Shown here one piece after another: positions 27,225 to 35,182 of a stretch of 64,000 nt of DNA. Both the position numbers and the translations under genes were made by a program. The notes beneath the pieces are model-generated. The model searched no databases and had not been told where the DNA came from. It was given only the letters and a program-made list of their open reading frames with translations. Within the stretch, counting starts at the first letter, position 1. The number at the start of each line of letters is the position of its first letter. Origin of the DNA: Gordonibacter sp. An230 (GTDB lineage Bacteria > Actinomycetota > Coriobacteriia > Coriobacteriales > Eggerthellaceae); contig NZ_NFJP01000005.1 in assembly GCF_002159915.1 (NCBI RefSeq), positions 62,001 through 126,000 on the forward strand, read 5' to 3'.

Positions 27225-28481
27225 ATGTCGGAGATGATCTCGCTCGAGGAGGCGCGTGCGCTCGTGTTGTCGCACGTCGGTCCGCTGCCGGTGGAGACGG
27301 TGCCCGTGCTTGAGGCCGTGGGCCGTGTGGCTGCGGCCGACCTGGCGAGCGACATCGACATCGCGCCGTTCGCTCATTCGGCTATGGACGGGTTCGCGGT
27401 GCGCGCGTCCGAGTTGGCCGGGGCTTCGCCGGAGTCCCCCGTGGAGCTGGACGTCGTCGCCGAGGTGGCGGCGGGAGAGGTGTTCGAGGGCGTCATCGGG
27501 GCCGGCCAGTGCGTGCGCATCATGACGGGCGCGCCGCTGCCCGCCGATGCGGATGCCGTGGTGAAGTACGAGATCGTTGAGGCGGTGTCGGGCGACGGCA
27601 AGCCTGGCAGCCGCGTGGCGTTCCACGCGCCTGCGAACGTGCGCGCGAACGTGCGCGAGGCGGGCGAGGAGGCACGCGCAGGCGAGGTGGTGGTCGGGCG
27701 CGGCGAGGTTGTTGGCGCAGCCGGAGTGGGCTTTCTCGCAAGCTGCGGCATCGTGGAGGTGCCCACGTATCGCCGCCCGCGCGTGGCGGTGATCGCCATA
27801 GGGTCGGAGCTGGTCGCGCCCACCGAGGTGCCCGCGCCCGGCAAGATCCGCAATTCGAACAGCTACGCGCTGGCCGCATGCGCGCAGGCCGCAGGTGCCG
27901 CGCCCACCGTTTTGCCCATCGTGGAGGACACGCACGAGGCGCTTGCCGCCGCAATCTGCGACGCGGCAGCATCGTACGACTTCGTGGTGACGAGCGGCGG
28001 CGCGTCCAACGGCGACTTCGACTTCATCAAGCCGGTCGTCGAGGAGCTGGGTCAGCTGCTCATGACCACGGTGAACATGCGTCCGGGCAAGGCGCAGACG
28101 TTCGGCCTCGTGGACGGCACGCCCGTGTTCGGCCTTCCCGGCAACCCGGCGGCGGCCTACGTGGGCTTCGAGATGATCGTCCGTCCGGCGCTGCGCAAGA
28201 TGCAGGGATTCTCGCGCTTCGATCGGCCCGTCGTGAAGGCGCGCCTTGCGACAGACGCGAAGAAAAGGGATCCTCGCCGCGTCTTCTTGCGCTCGACGCT
28301 CTCCAAAGACGAGGCGGGCGGTTATGTGGTGACTCCGGCGAAGAACCAAAGCTCGGGGCTGTTCGGCCCCATTCAGCGCAGCAACTGCATGGCCATCTTG
28401 CCGGAGGGCTTGGAATCGCGTACAGCGGGATCCGTGGTGGAATGCGTGCTGCTCGACGTGTCCGAGGAAATCGTTCTGTAG
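27225..28481 (+). CDS. moeA: Molybdopterin molybdenumtransferase MoeA
   Basis: 418 residues. It inserts molybdate into adenylylated molybdopterin, the last step of Mo cofactor synthesis. MoeA signatures seen: A-P-F-x-H-S-A-M-D-G-F-A-V-R (near 47-60), R-I-M-T-G-A-P-L-P (near 103), the MoCF-binding S-G-G-A-S-N-G-D-F-D-F (near 262) and F-G-L-P-G-N-P-A-A-A (near 305). ATG 27225 follows GGGAAGGCC; an ATG at 27204 is less well placed. mogA follows 9 nt later. The cofactor is required by the two molybdoenzyme loci in this window. Confidence 0.95.
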   Translation: MSEMISLEEARALVLSHVGPLPVETVPVLEAVGRVAAADLASDIDIAPFAHSAMDGFAVRASELAGASPESPVELDVVAEVAAGEVFEGVIGAGQCVRIMTGAPLPADADAVVKYEIVEAVSGDGKPGSRVAFHAPANVRANVREAGEEARAGEVVVGRGEVVGAAGVGFLASCGIVEVPTYRRPRVAVIAIGSELVAPTEVPAPGKIRNSNSYALAACAQAAGAAPTVLPIVEDTHEALAAAICDAAASYDFVVTSGGASNGDFDFIKPVVEELGQLLMTTVNMRPGKAQTFGLVDGTPVFGLPGNPAAAYVGFEMIVRPALRKMQGFSRFDRPVVKARLATDAKKRDPRRVFLRSTLSKDEAGGYVVTPAKNQSSGLFGPIQRSNCMAILPEGLESRTAGSVVECVLLDVSEEIVL

Positions 28482-28490
28482 GAGGGCCGT

Positions 28491-28973
28491 ATGTCCGAGA
28501 ATCCCATCACCTTCGCCATCATCACGTGCTCTGACACGCGCGGCATGAAAGAGGACACGGCGGGCGCGGCGCTCGAAGCGCTCATCGCCGAGAACGGTTG
28601 GGAGTGCAAAAGCCATGTGGTGGTGCCCGACGAGCGGCCGTTCATCGCGTCGGCCATCGTGCGCGCGTGCGACGAGGCCGACGTTGACGTGGTGCTGACC
28701 TGCGGCGGCAGCGGCCTTTCGCTGCGCGATGTGGCGCCCGAGGCCACGATGGACGCATGCGAGCGCAACGTGCCCGGCATCGCCGAGGCCATGCGCGCGC
28801 ACTCGCTGGCCATCACCCCCTATGCGATGCTCTCGCGCGCCGTGTGCATGCAGCGGGGGCGCCACCTTGTGATCAACCTGCCGGGGAGCGAAAAGGCCGC
28901 GCGCGAGAACTGGGACGGCATCGTGGCCGCGCTATCGCACGCCGTCAAGATGATGGCCGGCGGCGGGCACTGA
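28491..28973 (+). CDS. mogA: Molybdopterin adenylyltransferase (MogA/MoaB family)
   Basis: 160 residues, a single MoCF-biosynthesis domain that adenylylates molybdopterin before MoeA acts. The core T-C-G-G-S-G-L-S-L-R-D-V-A-P-E-A-T (near 66-82) and the L-P-G-S-E-K-A loop (near 126) are intact. Nine nucleotides separate it from moeA, with GGAGGGCCGT before ATG 28491, so the two are co-transcribed. MogA and MoaB cannot be separated confidently by eye. Confidence 0.93.
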   Translation: MSENPITFAIITCSDTRGMKEDTAGAALEALIAENGWECKSHVVVPDERPFIASAIVRACDEADVDVVLTCGGSGLSLRDVAPEATMDACERNVPGIAEAMRAHSLAITPYAMLSRAVCMQRGRHLVINLPGSEKAARENWDGIVAALSHAVKMMAGGGH

Positions 28974-29384
28974 GACTTCGAGGTGGGGTCTTCCCTCAAA
29001 GAAGGGGCTGAAAAGGGCGGCTAAATCGCGATGGGGCATGGGTGCTGCGCGGTGCGCGAACTCGGGGAGGGGGTCTGCGCGTCGGTGCTGGAAGGAGCGT
29101 TGCGGTTGGCGTAGCGTGAGGATTCCGGGCCTCCCCAGTCGTTTGGGGTGGCTGCTTGCGCTTTGCCGACTTTGGCTTGGCGGTTGGCGCGGCAGACGAC
29201 TTTTAAATCGGGACTGGCAAGGGCGATCCTGGTAAGGGAGGTCTTCGAACCGAGGTTGCCGGAGCTGCTTGGTAAGTCCGGTCGTCTGCTCGCGTGAGGT
29301 TTTTGGACTCGAGATTCGAATTGCGGCATGCCGGGCCTTCCGGTTCTCTTTCTGATCCTGGCTTGGCGCGGTGCGTGGTCGTTT
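28974..29384. other. Intergenic spacer, nothing recognised
   Basis: No supported gene. A G/T-rich segment near 29150-29180 shares TTTGGCTTGG-type wording with the composite-repeat linker at about 15290, too weakly to annotate. Confidence 0.35.
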
Positions 29385-29547
29385 CTGTCGAAATTTGCGT
29401 TTGGTGAACGGTTTTGCTGCTTGGGGCGGCGTTTTGGTCTTTGCCGAGATCATGCGGAACGACATCGCCTGGGCTTTTTCTTCCGGCTTCTTCCCGCCGC
29501 TTTTCTCGCGGTCCCGAAACCGTTCACCAAACGCAAATTTCCGACAG
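29385..29547. repeat. 163-bp element bounded by long inverted repeats
   Basis: 29391-29414 and 29517-29540 are a perfect 24-bp inverted repeat (AAATTTGCGTTTGGTG...); just outside, CTGTCG pairs with CCGACAG, extending the arms to about 30 bp. The 102-bp interior encodes nothing convincing. It may be a MITE or a hairpin RNA, and it lies 80 bp before a copy of the dispersed repeat unit. Confidence 0.7.
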
Positions 29548-29626
29548 AGGGCGGCTTTTGTATTTGTTAAACCGCTGTTGACAGAGGTTGGGTTGGCTCG
29601 TCGAGCAAGGTTCTGTCGGCGCCGCA

Positions 29627-29750
29627 GGAGGCCCCGCCCGTCGGACTGGGAGGGGCCTTGCGAAGCGTCCGACCGGAGAAAGTCCGGCTCGAGAATAGGC
29701 GAGCGCGGGTTCGTGTCAATCCAGGCTTAACAGAGACCCGCGTTTTTGCC
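29627..29750 (+). repeat. Dispersed repeat unit (R unit), copy with terminator-like end
   Basis: It starts with GGAGGCCCC (hairpin 29629-29635 with 29652-29658), continues through GTCCGGCTCGAGAAT, and has the core 29710-29738. The same layout occurs on the minus strand at 37087-37200, with exactly 83 bp from the GGAG block to the core in both. Here CGCGGGT (29704-29710) can pair with ACCCGCG (29736-29742) just before TTTTT, giving a terminator-like 3' end. Confidence 0.7.
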
Positions 29751-29995
29751 ATCGAGTTGTGGCCGGTCTTGTGGGCGAACGGATTGAAAGCGGGATGTGT
29801 TTTGCTGCGATGAGGCGGGGTGTCGCGCGGCGTGCGGGATTTTGCGGCCATTTCTATTTCCAGTGCTCGTGCATGCGAAGTCCTCGAAAAACGGACGTAA
29901 GGGAGGTCGCGCTCGGATGGAGCGGCAAATTGGCGAGCTGTTATTTTGCAGGGGTTCTGGGGATCGTCGGAGGGTATGGGAGGGGAAGGAGGACG

Positions 29996-30850
29996 CTAGA
30001 ATCCCACGGTCATGTGGAGATGGTAGAAGCCGATGCGCGTGATGAAGACGGCGAGCAGCATGAGGGCGCTTGCAGCGATGCGCAGGCTCATCGCGAGACG
30101 CCTTGATTGCGCGCGCCGAATCGACCAAGCGGCCGCCCCCGCCCCGAGCGCTCCGAGCGCGAAATGCGCGACAACGGCGGTTTCGTAATGCGGGGCAAGC
30201 GAGGCTGCCGTGTACTCGTTGTTCGCGATGCCGTTGAGGCTTTCCGCGTGCATGCCCAAAATGATGGTGCTTGCGATGAGCGCACCGAACGAGATGATGA
30301 CGAGCGCCGTCTCCAGCCCGCGTGCCTGGACGCGGGCAGCTTCCAGGCATAGCAGCCCCAAAATGGGCCCTGCCAAAAGCGCCCCCAGCACGAGGTTCGC
30401 TGGCGTGAACGGGGTGTCCCAGGTGGGCACGGTGCGCACTGCGTACGCGAGGGACGTGCAGACGACGAGCATGCATCCCGCGCCAATGCCGAACAGAAGC
30501 CAGAGCCGTGCGAGCGCATCGGGGAACCGCTCTTTGAAAGACGCCATCCAGTACGACCCTGCGAGAAGCAGGAACGTCACGGCGGCCAGCACCTCGTTCG
30601 ACAGCGGTGAGCGTCCGATGCCCGAGAACACGTGCAGCGCGTTGGCGGGGGTGCCGAGGTGCGTTGCCGAGGCGATGAAGCCTCCGAGCGCGATGGAGAA
30701 CGGCAGCGCCACCGCGCGGTCGAGTCTCATAGCGGCTTCGCGTCCAGCCGCCCCGAGCCTCGCGAGCGCAAGCGCGACGAACGCCACCGCGCCCGCTGGG
30801 GCGAGCGTGGTGAACAGCGCAAGCGAAAACGCATCGAACCCGCTTGTCAT
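29996..30850 (-). CDS. DmsC-like membrane anchor subunit
   Basis: 284 residues with about eight hydrophobic helices, as in the DmsC quinol-oxidising anchor of DMSO reductases. Typical features are the T-L-A-P-A-G-A start of helix 1, G-x-x-A-S-A-T-H-L-G near 57-66, and a C-terminal R-I-G-F-Y-H-L-H-M-T segment. It would feed electrons from menaquinol to the iron-sulfur subunit. The start overlaps the stop of the upstream ferredoxin subunit by 4 nt, so the two are co-translated. Last gene of the minus-strand locus. Confidence 0.88.
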   Translation of the reverse strand: MTSGFDAFSLALFTTLAPAGAVAFVALALARLGAAGREAAMRLDRAVALPFSIALGGFIASATHLGTPANALHVFSGIGRSPLSNEVLAAVTFLLLAGSYWMASFKERFPDALARLWLLFGIGAGCMLVVCTSLAYAVRTVPTWDTPFTPANLVLGALLAGPILGLLCLEAARVQARGLETALVIISFGALIASTIILGMHAESLNGIANNEYTAASLAPHYETAVVAHFALGALGAGAAAWSIRRAQSRRLAMSLRIAASALMLLAVFITRIGFYHLHMTVGF

Positions 30851-31479
30851 AGGCCGATCTCCTTGCGGTTGACGATGCGCCCCTTTCCGTCCTCGGCTGC
30901 GAGCGCGGCAGGCGAAGGCTGGATGTAGAGGTTTGGGCTGGTCGCGTTTTTGTCCGGAAGCGGCATGATGGATCGCACGGCATTGGGGTGACGTTCGTGC
31001 AGTTCAAAGGCCGTGCCGAAGTCGAGGGCGCGCAAGGGGCACGCCTCGACGCAGACGGGCCGCGCGCCTTGCGCCACGCGGTTGCGGCATCCGTCGCATT
31101 TGCTTGAGCGTTTGAGGTGCGCGTCGATGTGCGGCGCATGGTAGGGACAGGCCATGGTGCAGTATCCGCATCCGATGCATTTGCCTGCGTCGGGCCACAC
31201 CAAATCTAGTTCGTCTTTGTGCATGGCGCCGGTAGGGCACACCTGCGCACATGCGGGGCTGTTGCAATGGTTGCATGCGAGCGAGATATGGTAGGCGAAC
31301 ACGCCGTGGGCCGAGATGCCGCCTCCGTCGCCCTCTTGTCGCGACCATGAGCCGCCTTCGTAGTCGATCACCATGCGAAATGCGCTGTCGACGCCATGGT
31401 CTTGGTAATCCTTGCAGGCAAGGACGCAGGTGCGGCAGCCGGTGCAGCGCGTGTTGTCGAAGAAGAATCCTCGTGGCAT
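30847..31479 (-). CDS. DmsB-like four-cluster ferredoxin subunit (second in the locus)
   Basis: 210 residues with four Cys groups: C-T-G-C-R-T-C-x3-C (near 11-21), C-N-H-C-x4-C-x3-C-P, C-I-G-C-G-Y-C-x3-C-P, and C-D-G-C...C-x3-C-P. All 16 ligands appear present, so four [4Fe-4S] clusters are expected. It passes electrons from the DmsC-like anchor to a molybdo-subunit. ATG 31479 is chosen because the family begins M-x-x-x-F-F-F-D-x-x-R-C-T-G-C; the longer frame to 31521 lacks this. It overlaps dmsC by 4 nt and is separated by 397 nt from the other ferredoxin gene. Confidence 0.88.
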   Translation of the reverse strand: MPRGFFFDNTRCTGCRTCVLACKDYQDHGVDSAFRMVIDYEGGSWSRQEGDGGGISAHGVFAYHISLACNHCNSPACAQVCPTGAMHKDELDLVWPDAGKCIGCGYCTMACPYHAPHIDAHLKRSSKCDGCRNRVAQGARPVCVEACPLRALDFGTAFELHERHPNAVRSIMPLPDKNATSPNLYIQPSPAALAAEDGKGRIVNRKEIGL

Positions 31480-31876
31480 GGCATCGCTTTCATGATGGTG
31501 GCAGGGTGCATTGTAGCGCATTTGGGGCCGAGGAGCCCTTCGGATGGCGGGCTCCCTTTCGCTCTGCAGCGCATCCGCGTTCTCCTCGCGTTTGTGCGCA
31601 TAGCTGCAAGACGAGGGGCGCTTGCTCGGCCTCGCAAGCGCCCCTCGTCCTTTTGGGACTTGTGCTGAGAAGGCAAGGCAATTGCTTCCTCAGCGTCCGC
31701 GAGACGGTGATGCGGTGCAAGTCCTTTGGCGCCTTCGTGCGTGGCGAAGGGCTTGCACCGCAGTGCACGGCACCGCATTCTTCAAAAAGCGCCTTGCGAT
31801 GCCGGGCGGTTGCTCAGGCTTTTCGAGGCGTCGGAAAACAGACGAGCGCCGCGTAAGCCTTTTAGTCCCATGCGAT
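31480..31876. terminator. Spacer between the two dmsB-like genes, with strong hairpins
   Basis: This 397-bp gap holds a perfect 16-bp stem (31610-31625 with 31634-31649, 8-nt loop) with TTTT on the plus-strand side. It also holds a second 11-bp stem (31711-31721 with 31752-31762) enclosing an inner hairpin. Read with the operon the first stem lacks a good U-tract. It may reduce read-through from dmsA-dmsB into dmsB'-dmsC. No gene is seen. Confidence 0.6.
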
Positions 31877-32518
31877 CTACGCGGCGGGAACCCCCGTCAC
31901 CTCTTTGCCGTTGGCGATGGCGCCGGTCGCATCGCCGGGTTCCTTCGCGGCGGGGCAGGGCAGGATGGCGATGGAGGGCGTCGTCTCGTCGGGCGAAGGC
32001 ATCGGCGCGATGCCGGCCACCGTGCCTTCGTGGGCGGCGCGCAACTCCTCGATGTCGCCGAACTCGAGCGCGCGCAGGGGACACGCCTCCACGCAGATGG
32101 GCTTCAGCCCCGCGCTCACGCGCTCGGCGCAGCCGTCGCACTTTACGCCCTTCTTCGTCTCTTCGTCGAGGGTGGGCACGTTGTAGGGGCATGTCTCCAC
32201 GCATGCGCCTGCGCCTGTGCACTTCTCCTCGTCGATGAACACGAGGCCCGTGTCGGTGTCCTTGGAGATGGCGCCCGACGGGCACTTGGCCATGCAGGCG
32301 GGCATCGCGCAGTGCTGGCAGCCCAGCGACACGTGGTAGGCGAACGCGTCGGAGGTGTACGTGCCGTCGCCGACGCCGGTCCAAGCGCCCCCTTCGTAGT
32401 CGTAGACGTGGCGGTAGGCGATGGTCTGCGGCAGGTTCTTGTAGTCCTTGCACGCCATCTCGCAGGTGCGGCAGCCCGTGCAGCGCGTGCTGTCGAAGTA
32501 GAATCCGTACTGGGTCAT
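31877..32518 (-). CDS. DmsB-like ferredoxin subunit with one altered cluster site
   Basis: 213 residues, four-cluster ferredoxin of the DmsB/PhsB group. Cys groups: C13-C16-C19-C23; C67-C70-C75-C79; C100-A103-C106-C110; and C127-C130...C142-C146. The third group has Ala103 where the second Cys should be (codon GCA), so this site may hold a [3Fe-4S] cluster. The other three look normal. ATG 32518 follows GGGGGAAGACG, 14 nt after the dmsA stop; the frame extends upstream within dmsA but without a start signal. It is the natural partner of the adjacent dmsA. Confidence 0.9.
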   Translation of the reverse strand: MTQYGFYFDSTRCTGCRTCEMACKDYKNLPQTIAYRHVYDYEGGAWTGVGDGTYTSDAFAYHVSLGCQHCAMPACMAKCPSGAISKDTDTGLVFIDEEKCTGAGACVETCPYNVPTLDEETKKGVKCDGCAERVSAGLKPICVEACPLRALEFGDIEELRAAHEGTVAGIAPMPSPDETTPSIAILPCPAAKEPGDATGAIANGKEVTGVPAA

Positions 32519-32532
32519 GTCGTCTTCCCCCT

Positions 32533-34983
32533 TTAAGCCTTCGTGACCTGGGCGATGATGGAGTGCGCCGGGCCGTTGCCCTTGGCCAGCGGCGTGGGCT
32601 TGTACGTGGTGAGCGTGTTCACGCACGCGCCCGTGTCCACGCGGTCGCCGTCCATGTCGGCGTTGTGCCACGCGCCTTGCGGGATGCCGACGGTGCCGGG
32701 GATGATGCGCGGCGTCACCTTCGCCTCGATGCGGATCTCGCCGGCGGGGCTCTTCACGGCCACCGTGTCGCCGTCGGCGATACCGCGCGGCTCGGCGTCG
32801 AGCGGGTTCATCCACAGCTGCTGGCGCGCCACCTGCTCGAGCTCTTCGATGAAGCCGAACGACGAGTGCGTGCGGCTCTTATGATGGAAGCCCGCGCAGT
32901 ACAGCGGGTACTCGTCGTTCACGCTGCCGTATCCTTGGAAGCCTGGCGTGAACACGGGGATGGGGTTGATGACCTCGTCGTCTTCCAGCTCCCACGTGGC
33001 GGCGATGTCGGCCAGCTGCTCGGAGTAGATCTCGATCTTGCCGGACGGGGTTCCCAACGGGTTCTTCTCGGGATCGGTGCGGAACGCCTCGAGCCCGATG
33101 ACCGGATCGAGGGTGCGCTTGTACACGCCCTGCTCGCGAATCTCGTCCCAGCTGGGCATGTTGCCGTCGGCCTCGGCTCCGGTTTCGTAGAGCTCTTGGA
33201 TCCACTGCTCTTGCGTCTTGCCCTCGGTGAAGGCGTCCTTCATGCCGAACTTGTCGGCGATGTCTGCGCACACATCGTAGCTGGAGCGGCACTCGCCAGG
33301 CGGCTCCTGGGCCGGACCGCCCACCACGACGGCTGTGTAGTACTCGGTGTAGCCTTGCGTCTGCATGTTCAGCTGCTCGGAGCGCATGGCGTCGGGGAGC
33401 AGGATGTCGGCGTATTTGGCCGAGTCGGTCATCACGGTGTCCCACACCAAAATGAACTCGCATTTGCTTTCGTCGGTCAACACGTCGTGGGTGTAGTTGA
33501 TGTCGCCGTGCTGGTTCGTCAGGCAGTTGCCCGCGTAGTTCCAGATGAACTTGATGTCGCTCGACAGCTTGTCGGCACCGCTGATGCCGGCGTTGGTGGC
33601 GGTCATCTCATGGCCGTGGTCTACGGCGTTCACCCATTGGTACACCGGGATGGCCGTCTTCACCGGGTTCTCGAACGGAAGGCCGCCGACGAGGCTGACA
33701 GACGGGCACGCCTCGCGCTGTCCGGTGTTCGTGCCTGGAAGGCCGATCTTGCCGATGAGGATGGGCAGCATGCAGATGGCGCGGCAGGTGTCCTCGCCGT
33801 TGGTGTGGCGCTGCGGCCCCCAGCCTTGCGCGATGAACGGGGCCTCGGCAGCTGCGATCTCGTCCGCGAGCGCGCGGATGGCATCGGCGGGAATCTGCGT
33901 GATGGGGGCGGCCCATTCGGGGGTCTTCTCCACCATGTCGTAGCCCTCGCCCATGAGGTAGGCGCGATAGGACTTGTTCTGGCCCTTGGCGCTCTCGGGC
34001 ATCGTCTCCTCGTCGTAGCCCACGCAATAGGTGTGCAGGAATTCGAGGTCGATCTGGTCGTTCACCACCCATTCGTGCGCGATGGCGCTTGCCAGGGCGG
34101 CGTCGGTGCCGGGTCGGATGGGCAGCCACTCGTCGGGGTGGCCCGAGGAGCTTTCGTTGAGGCGGTAGTCGATGTTGACGATGCGCCCGCCGCGCTCCTT
34201 GACGGCCTCGCGCACGCGGGCGAAGTCCCACACCGCGTTCGCGCCGCCCATGCGGGTTTCGGCGGGGCTGTTGCCGAACATCACCACGAGGTCGGAGGCG
34301 CGTTCGGCCTCTGAGAACGAGGAGGCGTTCAAGGCATCGTAGGGGCCGAAGACGCTGCCCTTCTCCTTGTCGCTGCCGTACATGAACGGCATGGCAGCCG
34401 AAAGCATGTTCGTCGAGTAATCGTAGGCTTGGTTGACGTAGCCTCCCAGCATTCCCAGCAGACGCAGCCCGGGCTGCTTGCCCGTGCACGAGTACATGCC
34501 GGTGGCGTAGTTCACGTAGACGGCCTCGTTGCCATAGGTGTCGATGATGCGTTTGAGCTCGCTGGCGATGGTGTCGATGGCCTCGTCCCAGCTGATCTCC
34601 TCGAACTTGCCCTCTCCGCGCTTGCCGACGCGCTTCATGGGCTTCGTCAGGCGATCGGGATGGTTGATCCAGCGGCGCATGGAGCGACCGCGCAGGCAGG
34701 CGCGGGCCTGCAGGGCGTCGTCGCCGGTGTTGTCGGATTCCATGTAGACGATCTTGCCATCGCGGCTGTGCCACTGGAAGACGCAGTTTCCACCGCAGTT
34801 CACATTGCACTGGCTCCAGGCGATCTGGTCGGCGGGCGCGTCGGCTGCGCCGTTCGCGCCGTCTCCCTGGCTTTGCGGTGCGCATCCGTAGAGCGCAGAG
34901 CCGGATGCCCCGGCAAGCGCAAGGCCTGCGAGCGACCCTTTGACGAACGTGCGGCGCGACAGCGCCGATTCGCGTGCGGTCAT
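32533..34983 (-). CDS. DMSO-reductase-family molybdopterin oxidoreductase, Tat lipoprotein
   Basis: 816 residues. Tat signal S-R-R-T-F-V-K-G (9-16), hydrophobic region and possible lipobox A-L-Y-G-C (Cys34). The [4Fe-4S] site is C59-x3-C63-x3-C67...C96. Next come the molybdopterin oxidoreductase domains and the C-terminal dinucleotide-binding domain (D-G-D-T-V-A-V-K-S-P-A-G-E near 745). A Ser in the Y-D-Y-S-T-N segment (about 190) is placed like the Mo-ligating Ser of DmsA. The substrate is unknown; S- or N-oxide or another terminal acceptor is possible. ATG 34983 follows AAAGGAGGGAACC. Divergent from a membrane LuxR gene, which probably controls it. Confidence 0.88.
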   Translation of the reverse strand: MTARESALSRRTFVKGSLAGLALAGASGSALYGCAPQSQGDGANGAADAPADQIAWSQCNVNCGGNCVFQWHSRDGKIVYMESDNTGDDALQARACLRGRSMRRWINHPDRLTKPMKRVGKRGEGKFEEISWDEAIDTIASELKRIIDTYGNEAVYVNYATGMYSCTGKQPGLRLLGMLGGYVNQAYDYSTNMLSAAMPFMYGSDKEKGSVFGPYDALNASSFSEAERASDLVVMFGNSPAETRMGGANAVWDFARVREAVKERGGRIVNIDYRLNESSSGHPDEWLPIRPGTDAALASAIAHEWVVNDQIDLEFLHTYCVGYDEETMPESAKGQNKSYRAYLMGEGYDMVEKTPEWAAPITQIPADAIRALADEIAAAEAPFIAQGWGPQRHTNGEDTCRAICMLPILIGKIGLPGTNTGQREACPSVSLVGGLPFENPVKTAIPVYQWVNAVDHGHEMTATNAGISGADKLSSDIKFIWNYAGNCLTNQHGDINYTHDVLTDESKCEFILVWDTVMTDSAKYADILLPDAMRSEQLNMQTQGYTEYYTAVVVGGPAQEPPGECRSSYDVCADIADKFGMKDAFTEGKTQEQWIQELYETGAEADGNMPSWDEIREQGVYKRTLDPVIGLEAFRTDPEKNPLGTPSGKIEIYSEQLADIAATWELEDDEVINPIPVFTPGFQGYGSVNDEYPLYCAGFHHKSRTHSSFGFIEELEQVARQQLWMNPLDAEPRGIADGDTVAVKSPAGEIRIEAKVTPRIIPGTVGIPQGAWHNADMDGDRVDTGACVNTLTTYKPTPLAKGNGPAHSIIAQVTKA

Positions 34984-35050
34984 GGTTCCCTCCTTTGGTT
35001 CGGTTGTTCCTCTCGCCATGCCCAAAACTACCGGAACCGCGCGGGAGGCG

Positions 35051-35096
35051 AATCACACCGTGCATGTGATTTAAGGACAAAACCCCAGGTTGTCCT
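35051..35096. promoter_or_regulatory. Two adjacent dyads in the dmsA/luxR divergent region
   Basis: AATCACA-N7-TGTGATT (35051-35071) and AGGACAA-N9-TTGTCCT (35074-35096) are both perfect inverted repeats, 2 bp apart, centred between the two divergent starts (34983 and 35183). Each has the size of a dimeric regulator site; one may bind the LuxR protein and the other an FNR/CRP-like protein, or the second may overlap a -35 region. Confidence 0.6.
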
Positions 35097-35182
35097 CTTG
35101 GCTTTGCAGAAACTCTGATCGGTTCGTCATCATGCGTATGCTACCATGCTGCCAGCGGGACGGCAGAGGGGGTGAGAGCGGG

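Noticed and set aside
29627-29750. tRNA-like feature (the core contains GGTTCG...ATCC, reminiscent of a T-arm)
   Set aside because: No acceptor stem, anticodon arm or CCA-compatible end can be drawn, and the T-loop is too long.
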